33,578 nt of DNA from CAZRIP01 sp964600165 (GCA_964600165.1 CAZRIP010000026.1:1-33578); one strand, 5' to 3'. Positions 7,930 to 14,953 are shown, counted from the first letter of the stretch. A program made the numbers and translations. The notes: generated by a model from the sequence alone, not told the origin.

Positions 7930-7958
7930 AGTGTAAGCCCGCGGGCTGAAAAATTCAA
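7930..7958 (-). promoter_or_regulatory. Promoter TTGAAT-N17-TACACT with a palindrome in the spacer
   Basis: On the minus strand, -35 TTGAAT (7958-7953), 17-bp spacer and -10 TACACT (7935-7930). The -10 ends 10 nt before ATG 7919, so the leader would be only 3-4 nt. The spacer holds a perfect 12-bp palindrome AGCCCGCGGGCT (7936-7947), a plausible operator position. The divergent tRNA promoter starts 28 bp away. Confidence 0.6.
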
Positions 7959-7985
7959 GGCTATTTTGTTACAGAACTCCGCGGG

Positions 7986-8014
7986 TTGAACGCCTACCGG
8001 CAAATTGCTAGAAT
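7986..8014 (+). promoter_or_regulatory. Promoter TTGAAC-N17-TAGAAT for tRNA-Ala
   Basis: The -35 TTGAAC (7986-7991) and -10 TAGAAT (8009-8014) are exactly 17 bp apart. The predicted start near 8021 is a few bases before the mature tRNA 5' end at 8025. Confidence 0.7.
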
Positions 8015-8024
8015 GACGCTCGAC

Positions 8025-8100
8025 GGGCGTGTAGCTCAGCTGGGAGAGCGCCTGCATGGCATGCAGGAGGTCTGGGGTTCGATCCCCCACACGTCCACCA
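8025..8100 (+). tRNA. tRNA-Ala (anticodon GGC), CCA encoded
   Basis: The 76-nt cloverleaf is complete. Acceptor stem GGGCGTG/CACGTCC has one G-U pair; the D arm is GCTC...GAGC; the anticodon stem CCTGC/GCAGG encloses the loop ATGGCAT with anticodon GGC (codon GCC, alanine). The variable loop is 5 nt, the T arm is TGGGG-TTCGATC-CCCCA, and ACCA is encoded at the 3' end. A strong promoter lies directly upstream and a hairpin with a partial T-rich tail follows downstream. Confidence 0.97.
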
Positions 8101-8121
8101 GTTTCACGACGGAGAATGCAA

Positions 8122-8159
8122 ACCGCCGGGCTCTTCGAGGGCGCGGCGGTATTGCTTTT
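8122..8159 (+). terminator. Candidate terminator after tRNA-Ala
   Basis: The outer arms ACCGCC (8122-8127) and GGCGGT (8145-8150) pair, with an inner CTC-TTC-GAG mini-hairpin, followed by ATTGCTTTT. The tail is interrupted, so termination efficiency is uncertain. The rest of 8101-8269 shows no gene. Confidence 0.45.
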
Positions 8160-8269
8160 GGGGGGAGTGCGGGAGGAGCCGTAGCGCACGCGCGTCACTG
8201 GGCCTTGGAAGCCGCTAGGCGTCACGGGACGTTCAAGTCTCCGGAGTAAAATGAGCTTAGGAGGGGATC

Positions 8270-8878
8270 ATGGCTAATTCCAATCCCGAGCAGTTGCTCA
8301 TCGACGTGATCGTAGACCAGATCGAGGACGACGAAGGGCTCATCGACGGTTTGGGGAGCGGGACGCTTTCGCTGCGCGACGTGGAGCGTTGGCGCGAGCG
8401 CCGATGGGAATCCGAACGCGGGTTCATGCGGGAGACCGGGCGCCTGATCGGACGCATGCGCGAAGAAGGCTTCGACCACGAGATGCGCTCCGGCGCGCGG
8501 CCCGCCGCTTCGCGCGCGCGCGCTCATCCGGCCGAGAAGCGGCCGTCTCGACGCGTTACGCCCGCGGAGCAGGCCGAACGGCTCGTCCGCCCTCTGCGCC
8601 GTCGCTTCTCGCTGGAGCTCGCCGACCTCGGCTTGCCCTGCTCGCTGTATATCGAAGGAGACTACGACGACGTGCTCGAGCTCGGCGCCTGGCACGCGCG
8701 GCACGCGCATCACCTGCACGGCGGCGCCGACTCCGTCCGCGAGACTCTCGAAAGCTCGATCGTCGAGGTGCAGAGCACGCGGTTGGCGCCCGAGACGCGG
8801 TTTCACGGCCGGCGTCCCGAAGAGGTCGTGTCCAACGAGTGGGCCAACCGCACGCGCGGCTCCGGCTTGCCCGGCTGA
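8270..8878 (+). CDS. Hypothetical protein, basic central region
   Basis: A 202-residue soluble protein with no recognised family. Start ATG 8270 has a strong Shine-Dalgarno (AGGAGGGG, 3-4 nt from the ATG) and an AT-rich TAAAAT at 8247-8252. The N-terminal ~65 residues are helical and charged (VDQIEDDEGLIDGLGSGTLSLRDVERWRERRW). Residues 70-105 are Arg/Pro/Ala-rich and probably disordered. The C-terminal half has His-rich WHARHAHHLHGG and a mixed alpha/beta pattern. There is no signal peptide. Its stop abuts the UbiB stop on the other strand with no gap. The N-terminal pattern (short helical domain, then SLRDVERW) loosely resembles that of the small protein at 10495-10815 (KITRADFERWYDKRREQ), which may be coincidence. 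Confidence 0.65.
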   Translation: MANSNPEQLLIDVIVDQIEDDEGLIDGLGSGTLSLRDVERWRERRWESERGFMRETGRLIGRMREEGFDHEMRSGARPAASRARAHPAEKRPSRRVTPAEQAERLVRPLRRRFSLELADLGLPCSLYIEGDYDDVLELGAWHARHAHHLHGGADSVRETLESSIVEVQSTRLAPETRFHGRRPEEVVSNEWANRTRGSGLPG

Positions 8879-10498
8879 TTAGGGCGAGCCGTCCCCCGGC
8901 GGCGAGCGCAGATGCGCCTTGCGCTTCTCGTCGTAGTAGAGGATGTCGAGGATCATCGCGAAGCTCGCCAGCGCGGCGATGCCGAAGAGGATCATGGCGA
9001 TGCCCGGGTAATCCATGATCGTGAAGCGCGTGCGGACCTGCATCATGATCGCGGCGCCGATGATCAGCGAGGCCAGCACGACGCCGAGCGCGATGCGGTT
9101 GGCGATCTTCTGCATGCCTTGGATCAGCAGGTTCTCATCGAGCACGTCGACCTTGAGGCGCAGCTCCCGGTTGCCGATCACGTCGAGCGCGCGGCTCAGG
9201 CGCTGAGGCAGGCGCACGGCGAAATCCTCGAGATCGAGCAGGCTCGAGGAGATGTTGGCCCGCGTCATGCGGCGCGTCATGCGCTCCCGCATGAGGCGGG
9301 AGGATTCCTCACGGACGACCTCCGAGGGGGAGAAATCAGGATCGAGCGTGGCGATCACTTGGTCGAGGTTGAGAAGGACTTTCGCGATCAGCGAGAGCTC
9401 CGGCGGCAGGCGCAGGCCGCAGCCGGCGGAAAGCCGCGAGATCTGGAAGATGACGCGGCCCAGGCTGATGCGGGCGATCGTCGAGTCGACGTTCTCCAAG
9501 ACGAGGTCGCAGACGCCGCGCCGAAACGGCTCCTCGCGGAAATCCTCGCGAGGCGTCCCGAGCCCGATCGCCGCGGAGGCGGCGTCCTCGCAGCGGCCGT
9601 CGCTGATCGCGAGCAGAAGCGAAAGGAGGATCTGCTGAAGCTCGGGGCCGACGCGGCCCGTCATGCCGAGGTCGAGGATCGCCAGCCGCCCGTCGTCGGC
9701 CAAGGTGATGTTTCCCGGGTGAGGATCGGCGTGAAAGAAGCCCTCGACGAGGATCTGCTTGAGATAGGCGCGGAAGAGTTGGCCGGCCAGCGGCGGTCCG
9801 TCGACCTCGTTGAGGCGCAGCGGCGAGAGCGTCGTGGCCTTTTGCCCCGGCACGAACTCCATCGTCAAGACGCGCGGGCTCGTGAAGTCGTCGAAGGGCT
9901 GCGGCACGAGCAGCCTGTCGAACTCGACGAGATCGTCCGCCAGGCGGACGAGGTTCAAGGCCTCGCGTTCGAAGTCGAGCTCCTGGTAGAGGCGCTGGCG
10001 GAACTGCGCGAGCATCGCCGAGAACTCGTAGCGATGCCCGATGCTCGTGTGCCGGTCCAGGAACCCCGCCGCGCGCTCGAGCGCGTCCATGTCCCGCGCG
10101 ATCGTCTGCCCGATGCCGGGCCTCTGGACCTTCACGGCGACCACCCGCCCGTCGCGCAGCTCGGCGCGGTGGATCTGCGAAAGCGACGCCGCTGCCGTCG
10201 GCTCGCGATCGAAGACCGGGAAGATCTTGTTGAGCCGGACGTCGAGCTCCTCTTCCACGACGCGCCGCGCGTCCTCGAACGGGAAAGGGGCGACGCGGTC
10301 CTGGAGCCTCGAGAGCGCCTCGACGTACTCCTCCGGAACGACGTCGGCGCGGCTGGAGAGCAGCTGCCCGAGCTTGACGAACGTCGGCCCCAGGCGCTCG
10401 AGGTCGGCGACGAGCTCTTCGGGCTGCGCCGTCGCGGTCTCGTACTTCGTGAGCAGCCGGGCGACGTCGCGGTAGCGGCCCAGCGCGCCTGAGATCAA
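8879..10498 (-). CDS. AarF/ABC1/UbiB family atypical kinase
   Basis: A 539-residue membrane-associated atypical kinase/ATPase of the UbiB/ABC1/ADCK family, involved in quinone or other isoprenoid-lipid metabolism. Family motifs in order: the KxGQ loop PTFVKLGQLLSSR (Lys42-Gln45), the Ala-rich loop AAASLSQ near 102-108, the ATP lysine in VAVKVQRPG (Lys123), EFVPG, the catalytic HADPHPGN at 256-263 and DLGMTG (metal-binding Asp276). Two hydrophobic helices close the protein, as usual. The start is TTG 10498, which overlaps the upstream TGA as TTGA; the longer frame to 10864 is a shadow of the small upstream gene. No ubi or men genes are nearby, so its lipid target is unknown. Confidence 0.88.
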   Translation of the reverse strand: MISGALGRYRDVARLLTKYETATAQPEELVADLERLGPTFVKLGQLLSSRADVVPEEYVEALSRLQDRVAPFPFEDARRVVEEELDVRLNKIFPVFDREPTAAASLSQIHRAELRDGRVVAVKVQRPGIGQTIARDMDALERAAGFLDRHTSIGHRYEFSAMLAQFRQRLYQELDFEREALNLVRLADDLVEFDRLLVPQPFDDFTSPRVLTMEFVPGQKATTLSPLRLNEVDGPPLAGQLFRAYLKQILVEGFFHADPHPGNITLADDGRLAILDLGMTGRVGPELQQILLSLLLAISDGRCEDAASAAIGLGTPREDFREEPFRRGVCDLVLENVDSTIARISLGRVIFQISRLSAGCGLRLPPELSLIAKVLLNLDQVIATLDPDFSPSEVVREESSRLMRERMTRRMTRANISSSLLDLEDFAVRLPQRLSRALDVIGNRELRLKVDVLDENLLIQGMQKIANRIALGVVLASLIIGAAIMMQVRTRFTIMDYPGIAMILFGIAALASFAMILDILYYDEKRKAHLRSPPGDGSP

Positions 10499-10815
10499 CG
10501 CCCGCGGCCGCGTCGGGCGCGGCGGCGCACGATGCGGCTGCGCGGCCGCGCGCGGGCGCGCGGCAGCCCCATCGAGAGCACGCTCTTGCCGAAATCGAGC
10601 GCCATCTCGACCGGCTTGCCGGCCGCGTCCATGCCGCGGTCCCTCATCGTCACCGTGATCTCGCGGCCTTGCTCGCGGCGCTTGTCGTACCAGCGCTCGA
10701 AGTCGGCCCGCGTGATCTTGCCGTCGCGCAAGTCCATCGCCATCTCCATGCTCTCGTCGAGCGCGCGGCCGAGCGCCGCGAACATGCCCGTTGAGGACGA
10801 GCTTCGTTGAGTCAT
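10495..10815 (-). CDS. Small protein with Arg-rich tail, coupled to the UbiB-like kinase
   Basis: A 106-residue protein of no known family. A Ser/Thr-rich start is followed by helical segments (FAALGRALDESMEMAMDLRDGKITRADFERWYDKRREQGREITVTMRDR) and a very basic tail with 13 Arg in the last 22 residues. ATG 10815 has GGGAGG 6 nt upstream and its own promoter. Its TGA overlaps the TTG of the UbiB-like gene, which implies translational coupling. The basic tail could bind acidic phospholipid or nucleic acid; a helper role for the membrane kinase is a guess from gene order. The codon pattern and Shine-Dalgarno support this frame over the long competing frame. Confidence 0.65.
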   Translation of the reverse strand: MTQRSSSSTGMFAALGRALDESMEMAMDLRDGKITRADFERWYDKRREQGREITVTMRDRGMDAAGKPVEMALDFGKSVLSMGLPRARARPRSRIVRRRARRGRGR

Positions 10816-10834
10816 GGCTTCCTCCCTTTCCTTT

Positions 10835-10864
10835 AGGGTATTCGAAACCGCCTCTCTTTCCCAA
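10835..10864 (-). promoter_or_regulatory. Promoter TTGGGA-N18-TACCCT for the small protein/UbiB operon
   Basis: On the minus strand, -35 TTGGGA (10864-10859), 18-bp spacer and -10 TACCCT (10840-10835). It ends 19 nt before ATG 10815, leaving room for the GGGAGG ribosome site, so this operon is leadered. Confidence 0.5.
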
Positions 10865-10922
10865 TGCGGGCAGGCAAATATCCGATGACGACTCGCGCTG
10901 ACAATCGCTGACCGGCGCTCTC

Positions 10923-10950
10923 TTGCCGCGCGCGCCGCAGCCGCTATCCT
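10923..10950 (+). promoter_or_regulatory. Candidate promoter TTGCCG-N16-TATCCT for the gene at 10968
   Basis: The -35 TTGCCG (10923-10928) and -10 TATCCT (10945-10950) are spaced by 16 bp. A Shine-Dalgarno (AAGGAGA) follows before ATG 10968, so this transcript would have a normal short leader. Confidence 0.45.
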
Positions 10951-10967
10951 ATGTGAAGGAGACCCCC

Positions 10968-11417
10968 ATGAACGACGACTTCAAGATCGGGCAGTTGACC
11001 AAAGAGCTGGTGGCCATGAAGCTCAAGGAGCTCGAGGACCCCAGCGCCGTGGCCGCGGGCCTCGTCAAGAAGACGATCGTCGTCGCGCTCAAGGCGGCGG
11101 CGCCGGACCAGGCGCGCGCCATCGTCGTCGACGCCTGCTACGGCGGCATGCAGGGCCTGCTGCTCGCCGAGGGCGATCTGGCGGCCGGAGCCGTCAAGCT
11201 CCTCGAGGCCGTCTGCGAAGCCGCGCAAGACCTCGGCTTGGATCCCGGAGAGATGATGCGCTACGGCCTCACCGGCGTGGCGCGCATCGAGAAGTTCGCG
11301 CAAGCCGAGACTCTCTCCGCGATCCGCTTCGCGCTCGAGAACCGCTTCAGCGGCGTCGGCGAGGCGTTCACCGATGCTCTCGCCGCCGAGCGGAAATCGG
11401 ACGCGCAAAAGGTATAA
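10968..11417 (+). CDS. Hypothetical all-helical protein
   Basis: A 149-residue protein of no recognised family, rich in Ala/Leu/Glu/Lys and apparently all-alpha (KELVAMKLKELEDPSAVAAGLVKKTIVVALKAAAPDQARAIVVDACYGG...). It has no signal peptide or membrane helix. ATG 10968 is supported by AAGGAGA 6 nt upstream; an upstream in-frame TTG at 10923 coincides with a -35-like box and is rejected. It ends 9 bp before queF, and the queF -10 overlaps its last codons, so the two can be transcribed together or separately. No motif links it to queuosine synthesis. Confidence 0.68.
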   Translation: MNDDFKIGQLTKELVAMKLKELEDPSAVAAGLVKKTIVVALKAAAPDQARAIVVDACYGGMQGLLLAEGDLAAGAVKLLEAVCEAAQDLGLDPGEMMRYGLTGVARIEKFAQAETLSAIRFALENRFSGVGEAFTDALAAERKSDAQKV

Positions 11418-11418
11418 A
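11413..11418 (+). promoter_or_regulatory. -10 box TATAAA before queF, leaderless arrangement
   Basis: TATAAA(AT) overlaps the stop codon of the preceding gene and ends 8 nt before GTG 11427. The predicted transcription start is at or within a base or two of the start codon. No clear -35 is seen. Confidence 0.5.
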
Positions 11419-11422
11419 ATAC

Positions 11423-11438
11423 CCGGGTGATCACCCGG
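11423..11438 (+). repeat. 16-bp perfect palindrome over the queF start codon
   Basis: CCGGGTGATCACCCGG reads the same on both strands and contains the GTG start (11427). It could be a protein-binding dyad. In RNA it could form a 5-bp hairpin (CCGGG/CCCGG, loop UGAUCA) over the start codon, if transcription begins upstream enough. Confidence 0.6.
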
Positions 11439-11900
11439 CTCGGCAAGAAGACCAAGTTCAAGTTCCGCTACGACCCCTCGCTGTTGGAGTCGTTCCCGAA
11501 CAAGAACCCCGGCCGCATCCAGTGGGTGAGCCTCGTCTGCGCCGAGTTCACGACGCTCTGCCCGATCACGTCGCAGCCCGACTTCGCGCGCCTGTTCATC
11601 AACTACATCGCCGCCGACCGGATGATCGAGTCGAAGTCGCTCAAGCTCTACCTCGGGAGCTTCCGCGACCACGGCGGCTTCCACGAGGAGTGCGTGCAGA
11701 CGATCTGCTCCGACTTGGAGAAGCTGCTGCGCCCGCGCTACCTCGAGGTCGCCGGCGAATTCACGCCGCGCGGGGGGATCTCGATCTGGCCTTTCGCGAG
11801 CGCGCACGACGGCGAGGAAGAGTCCGCGGCCCTCTATCAGGAGCGGCTGGCAGGCTACGCGCCCGGCAAGTACTCGATGGCGCTCGGCCGTCCCTACTGA
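11427..11900 (+). CDS. queF: NADPH-dependent 7-cyano-7-deazaguanine (preQ0) reductase
   Basis: A 157-residue unimodular (YkvM-type) QueF, which reduces preQ0 to preQ1 in queuosine tRNA modification in the cytoplasm. Signatures: YDPSLLESFPN (15-25), AEFTTLCPITSQPDF with the thioimide-forming Cys45 and proton-donor Asp52, the NADPH-binding ESKSLKLYLGSFRDHG (about 68-83), and the FHE motif. Length matches the short form. GTG 11427 is the only reasonable start before the conserved region. It has no Shine-Dalgarno but a -10 only 8 nt upstream. No other que genes are in the window and no preQ1 riboswitch is seen. The stop directly abuts the kinase stop on the other strand. Confidence 0.95.
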   Translation: MITRLGKKTKFKFRYDPSLLESFPNKNPGRIQWVSLVCAEFTTLCPITSQPDFARLFINYIAADRMIESKSLKLYLGSFRDHGGFHEECVQTICSDLEKLLRPRYLEVAGEFTPRGGISIWPFASAHDGEEESAALYQERLAGYAPGKYSMALGRPY

Positions 11901-14051
11901 TCAGGACGCCAGGCCGCGCCGCAGCTCGCGCGCCAGCTCTCCGGCCGAGGCGAAGCGCTTGCCCGGCTCCGGGTCCAGGGCCCGCGCGAGCGTCGCGTCG
12001 AGGCCGGCGGGAAAGCCCGACTCGGAAAGCTTGGGGTAATCGGCGTTGAGCTTCTGCATCAGCCCGCCGCCCGGGAAGGGCAGCCGCCCCGTGAGCATCT
12101 CGTAGGCGCAGACGCCCAGCGAGTACACGTCGCTCGCGCCCGAGGGCAGCCCCTGCTCCTGCTCGGGCGCCATGTAGAGCGGAGTCCCGACGATCTCGTG
12201 GCGCGTGGCCGTCGACATCGTCTGCTGAGCGCTGCGGGCGATCCCGAAATCCATGACCTTGGCTTGGTCGCCGGAGACCAGGACGTTCGAGGGCTTGAGG
12301 TCGCGGTGGATCACGCCCTTGGCGTGGGCGTGGTCGAGCGCCGCGGCGACTTGGTCGACGACGGCGAGGGCCTTCTCGCGCGCGAGCGGCTTGCCGCCGA
12401 TGAGCTCGTGCAGCGTCGCGCCCTTGAGCAGCTCGAAGACGAGGAACAGGTCCTGGCCGTCCTCGACGATCGAATAGATCTGCACGATGTTCGGGTGGTG
12501 GAGATTGGCGACGGTTCGCGCTTCCTTGACGAGGCGGCGGCGCTCGCGCGGGTCGGCGGCGATCTCGGCGCGCATCTTCTTGAGCGCGACGGGGCGCTCT
12601 AGAGATTTATCGACGGCCTCGTAAACGACGCCCATGCCGCCTTCGCCGAGCGTGCGGACGATCTCGAAGCCTTGGGGCACCTCGGAGCGGTCGGCGGAGC
12701 GCAGCGGGGCGCGGCGCGACGTCGTCGTGCGCGCCTCGGTTCCGCGGCGCCCGAGCGCGAGGCCGGCCAAGAGCAGCAGCGCGGCGAGAGCGCCGGAGCC
12801 GTAGGCGAGCCGCGCGCGGCCGGACGCGCCGCCGCCCTCGCGGCGGGCCAGCGCGTCCGCGTAGAGCTGCTTGAATTGGGGGTCGAGCTCTGAAGCGCGC
12901 AGAAGATCGGTCAGGGCTTCGTCGTCGCGGCCCAGGCGCTGCAGGGCCTGCGCGCGCGCCGCGTAGGCGCCGCCGTCGTCGGGGTTGATCTTGAGCGCGG
13001 TCTCGGCCTCGGCGACGGCTTCTTGCGGCCGGTTCATCCTCGTCAGGTCGCTCGCGCGGATCGCGCGCGACATGCCGTCCTTGGGGTTGAGCGCGAGCGC
13101 GCGCGTCGCGTCGTCGAAAGAGCCTTGGTATTTTTTGAGCCCTTGCCGCGCCAGGGCGCGCGTGCGCCAGGACAGCCAATCGGTCGGATCCGCGTCGAGG
13201 TGGCGCGTGAGCGCGTCCTCGGCGCCGGCGTAATCGCGCAGGCGCATCTTGAGCACGGCCTCTTGGGCCGGGTCGCGCTTGAGGAACTCCTGGATCGGGT
13301 TCGTGAAGTTGCCGGTCGGCGGCGCCTTGGCCTGGCCCCAACTGATGGGGGAAGCGAGCAGCGCTTGCGGGGCTTGGCCGGCGTCGGGGACGCCATCCGT
13401 CTGGCGCTGCTCCAAGAGGCCCGCGGCTTTTTGCGCGAGCGTCTGCTGGTTGAGGCCGGACATCACGTGGGGGATGATGATCGAGGCGATCTCCTTGATG
13501 CGCTGGTTCTGGGGATCGTATTGCTGCGCGAGCTGGATCGATTTCGTCGCGCTTTGCTGGTCGCCGGCCTTGAACTGGTCGAGCGCCTTGTTCTCGAGAT
13601 CGACGGCCGCCTGCTGCTGCGCGTTCTGCGGCGGCTGCTCCGGCGGGAGCGTGGGCGCGCCGCCGGCTACTACGGCGCCGGGGGCGGAAGCCGGCGGAGG
13701 CGTCCCTGCGGGGGTAGTCTGGCCGTCTGTTCTTTGCGTCGGGTCAATGGTGGTGGGGGGCTTACTCCCTATGGTTCCCGCGACGGAGCTGAGTCCTCCG
13801 GTCAGGACGGCGGCCGCGGCCGTGTTGGCCGTGCCGCCGCTGCCGAGCCCATCGCCGCCGCCAAGCAAATTATCATCCAGCGGATCGTTCCTGTCTTTGT
13901 ATATCTTACCGCCGGTGTCGGAGCCTACCGAGGTTCCAACGCCGCTGGGGTTCGGGCTCGTGGCTGGGCAGGGGGCGGGAGTGCAATCTTTCGCGGACGC
14001 GGACGCGGATAATGCAACTAGAAGGGCGGCGAGGGTGCAGAGGGGGCGCAT
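11901..14051 (-). CDS. Transmembrane Ser/Thr protein kinase with exported TPR region
   Basis: A 716-residue protein in inverted order compared with PknB-type kinases. A signal peptide (1-20) leads to a Gly/Pro/Ala/Thr-rich linker to about 145 and helical TPR-like repeats at about 150-400 (for example ADPTDWLSWRTRALARQGLKK). One membrane helix spans 415-434, and a C-terminal Hanks-type kinase covers about 460-716. The kinase is intact: GEGGMG loop (469-474), Lys491, HRDLKPSN (582-589), DFG (601-603), GTPLYMAPEQ. The TPRs would face the periplasm and the kinase the cytoplasm, so it looks like a sensor. If the leader were a second membrane pass instead, topology stays the same. The gene is divergent from a small exported-protein gene and has the best promoter in the window. 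Confidence 0.9.
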   Translation of the reverse strand: MRPLCTLAALLVALSASASAKDCTPAPCPATSPNPSGVGTSVGSDTGGKIYKDRNDPLDDNLLGGGDGLGSGGTANTAAAAVLTGGLSSVAGTIGSKPPTTIDPTQRTDGQTTPAGTPPPASAPGAVVAGGAPTLPPEQPPQNAQQQAAVDLENKALDQFKAGDQQSATKSIQLAQQYDPQNQRIKEIASIIIPHVMSGLNQQTLAQKAAGLLEQRQTDGVPDAGQAPQALLASPISWGQAKAPPTGNFTNPIQEFLKRDPAQEAVLKMRLRDYAGAEDALTRHLDADPTDWLSWRTRALARQGLKKYQGSFDDATRALALNPKDGMSRAIRASDLTRMNRPQEAVAEAETALKINPDDGGAYAARAQALQRLGRDDEALTDLLRASELDPQFKQLYADALARREGGGASGRARLAYGSGALAALLLLAGLALGRRGTEARTTTSRRAPLRSADRSEVPQGFEIVRTLGEGGMGVVYEAVDKSLERPVALKKMRAEIAADPRERRRLVKEARTVANLHHPNIVQIYSIVEDGQDLFLVFELLKGATLHELIGGKPLAREKALAVVDQVAAALDHAHAKGVIHRDLKPSNVLVSGDQAKVMDFGIARSAQQTMSTATRHEIVGTPLYMAPEQEQGLPSGASDVYSLGVCAYEMLTGRLPFPGGGLMQKLNADYPKLSESGFPAGLDATLARALDPEPGKRFASAGELARELRRGLAS

Positions 14052-14059
14052 CTCCTCGG

Positions 14060-14088
14060 AGTGTATCCCCGGCTCCGGCGCGTGTCAA
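14060..14088 (-). promoter_or_regulatory. Promoter TTGACA-N17-TACACT for the kinase, near-leaderless
   Basis: On the minus strand a perfect consensus -35 TTGACA (14088-14083), 17-bp spacer and -10 TACACT (14065-14060). The -10 ends 8 nt before ATG 14051. A GAGGAG touches the ATG with no spacer, so it is unlikely to act as a normal ribosome site; the expected leader is 0-2 nt. Confidence 0.75.
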
Positions 14089-14103
14089 TACCGGGTTTCC
14101 CCT

Positions 14104-14122
14104 AGGTCCTACCGTAGGACCT
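14104..14122 (+). repeat. Inverted repeat AGGTCCTAC-C-GTAGGACCT between divergent genes
   Basis: Two perfect 9-bp arms flank one base, 16 bp upstream of the kinase -35. TTTT follows on the plus strand. It could be an operator for the kinase or for the divergent gene at 14226, or a small terminator-like hairpin. Confidence 0.55.
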
Positions 14123-14158
14123 TTTCCTGAGTTAAGGTTCCCGAACGGCTCAGGAGAC

Positions 14159-14188
14159 TTTACTGAAAGTCACGTAAAATTCTATTAT
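14159..14188 (+). promoter_or_regulatory. Candidate promoter TTTACT-N18-TATTAT for the gene at 14226
   Basis: The -35-like TTTACT (14159-14164) and -10 TATTAT (14183-14188) lie in an AT-rich patch. The leader would be about 30 nt and contains a proper AAGGAG Shine-Dalgarno. Confidence 0.4.
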
Positions 14189-14225
14189 CCGGAACCGCCC
14201 AGCGAATTTTTATAAGGAGAAATAA

Positions 14226-14834
14226 ATGCGCGGAAATTTGATTCTCGTCGCCGTCACCGTCTCTTTTATTCCCGCCGGGGCCATTGCTCAGATCGGTGCA
14301 CAAGTGGCGAAGAACGTCCAGACTGCCGTTGAATCCTCCTTCGCTAACGGACAGCCTTCCATGGGTGCCTCGCCAGCGCCCGTCGCTCCGCGCGTGATCA
14401 ACGTCGATCAGCAAACCGTGGCCAAGAGTGTTGCGACCTTCCGCGAAGCGTCGGAACTCATCAGCTCTCAAGGCATCGTCAAAGTCCTGAATCCAACTTT
14501 TTGTCAGCGCTTTGAGCTCAACTGCGGTGGACAGCCCTGGCAAGTAAAGCAGAAGGGCGCCCAGTCCGATACGGATGCAAAGGTAGCCTCGATCGGAAAA
14601 ATCGACGGCGCCGATACCGTCCTCCTCATTCGAAGCGATAACAATAACGCCAAGGCCGAGCTTTACGTCTGCGACTCGAACGGCACCTTGCTCCGCGGCT
14701 ACGGAATGGTCAACAACGGAGCGCCGTCGCGCATGCCCGCCGATCAGGCGAAAGCCGGCTTCGAGACTGAAAAGCAGTGGTGGATGAACTGGCTGACCCC
14801 GGCCGCCGTCACCACGACGGCGTCCGCGCGCTAG
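14226..14834 (+). CDS. Hypothetical exported protein
   Basis: A 202-residue protein with a clear signal peptide (about 1-22, ending AGAIAQ) and a mature part of no known family. It has three Cys (two in TFCQRFELNCGG, one in YVCDSNG) and a beta-rich C-terminal half (ADTVLLIRSDNNNAKAELYVCDSNGTLLRGYG). ATG 14226 is preceded by AAGGAG at good spacing. This gene and the ~120 bp upstream are visibly less GC-rich than neighbours, with more A/T-ending codons (aaa, aat, gat), which may mean a different origin or high expression. It is divergent from the sensor-like kinase; a link between the two is only positional. Confidence 0.72.
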   Translation: MRGNLILVAVTVSFIPAGAIAQIGAQVAKNVQTAVESSFANGQPSMGASPAPVAPRVINVDQQTVAKSVATFREASELISSQGIVKVLNPTFCQRFELNCGGQPWQVKQKGAQSDTDAKVASIGKIDGADTVLLIRSDNNNAKAELYVCDSNGTLLRGYGMVNNGAPSRMPADQAKAGFETEKQWWMNWLTPAAVTTTASAR

Positions 14835-14941
14835 TAAGAATCCCGCCTCCCGGCGAGTAGGCAACTAGGGTCCTTTCCGACGTGGGCCCTTTGTCGCCGG
14901 AAATTGCCCCGTCGACTCAGGTGCTCCGACGACGTGACGGC

Positions 14942-14947
14942 TACACT
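14942..14947 (+). promoter_or_regulatory. -10 box TACACT, leaderless arrangement before the 14954 start
   Basis: TACACT ends 6 nt before ATG 14954. No good -35 is visible at 16-18 bp. The intergenic stretch 14835-14941 otherwise shows nothing I can name. Confidence 0.4.
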
Positions 14948-14953
14948 CTAGTC

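Noticed and set aside
8912..10492. Plus-strand open frame (526 codons) opposite the UbiB-like kinase
   Set aside because: Shadow frame; the minus strand carries all kinase-family motifs.
10499..10864. N-terminal extension of the UbiB-like frame to 10864
   Set aside because: The extra residues are an out-of-frame reading of the small Arg-rich protein gene. TTG 10498 gives the normal length and a TTGA overlap.
11400..11427. preQ1 riboswitch before queF
   Set aside because: The space before the start is too short and no C-rich hairpin plus A-rich tail is present.
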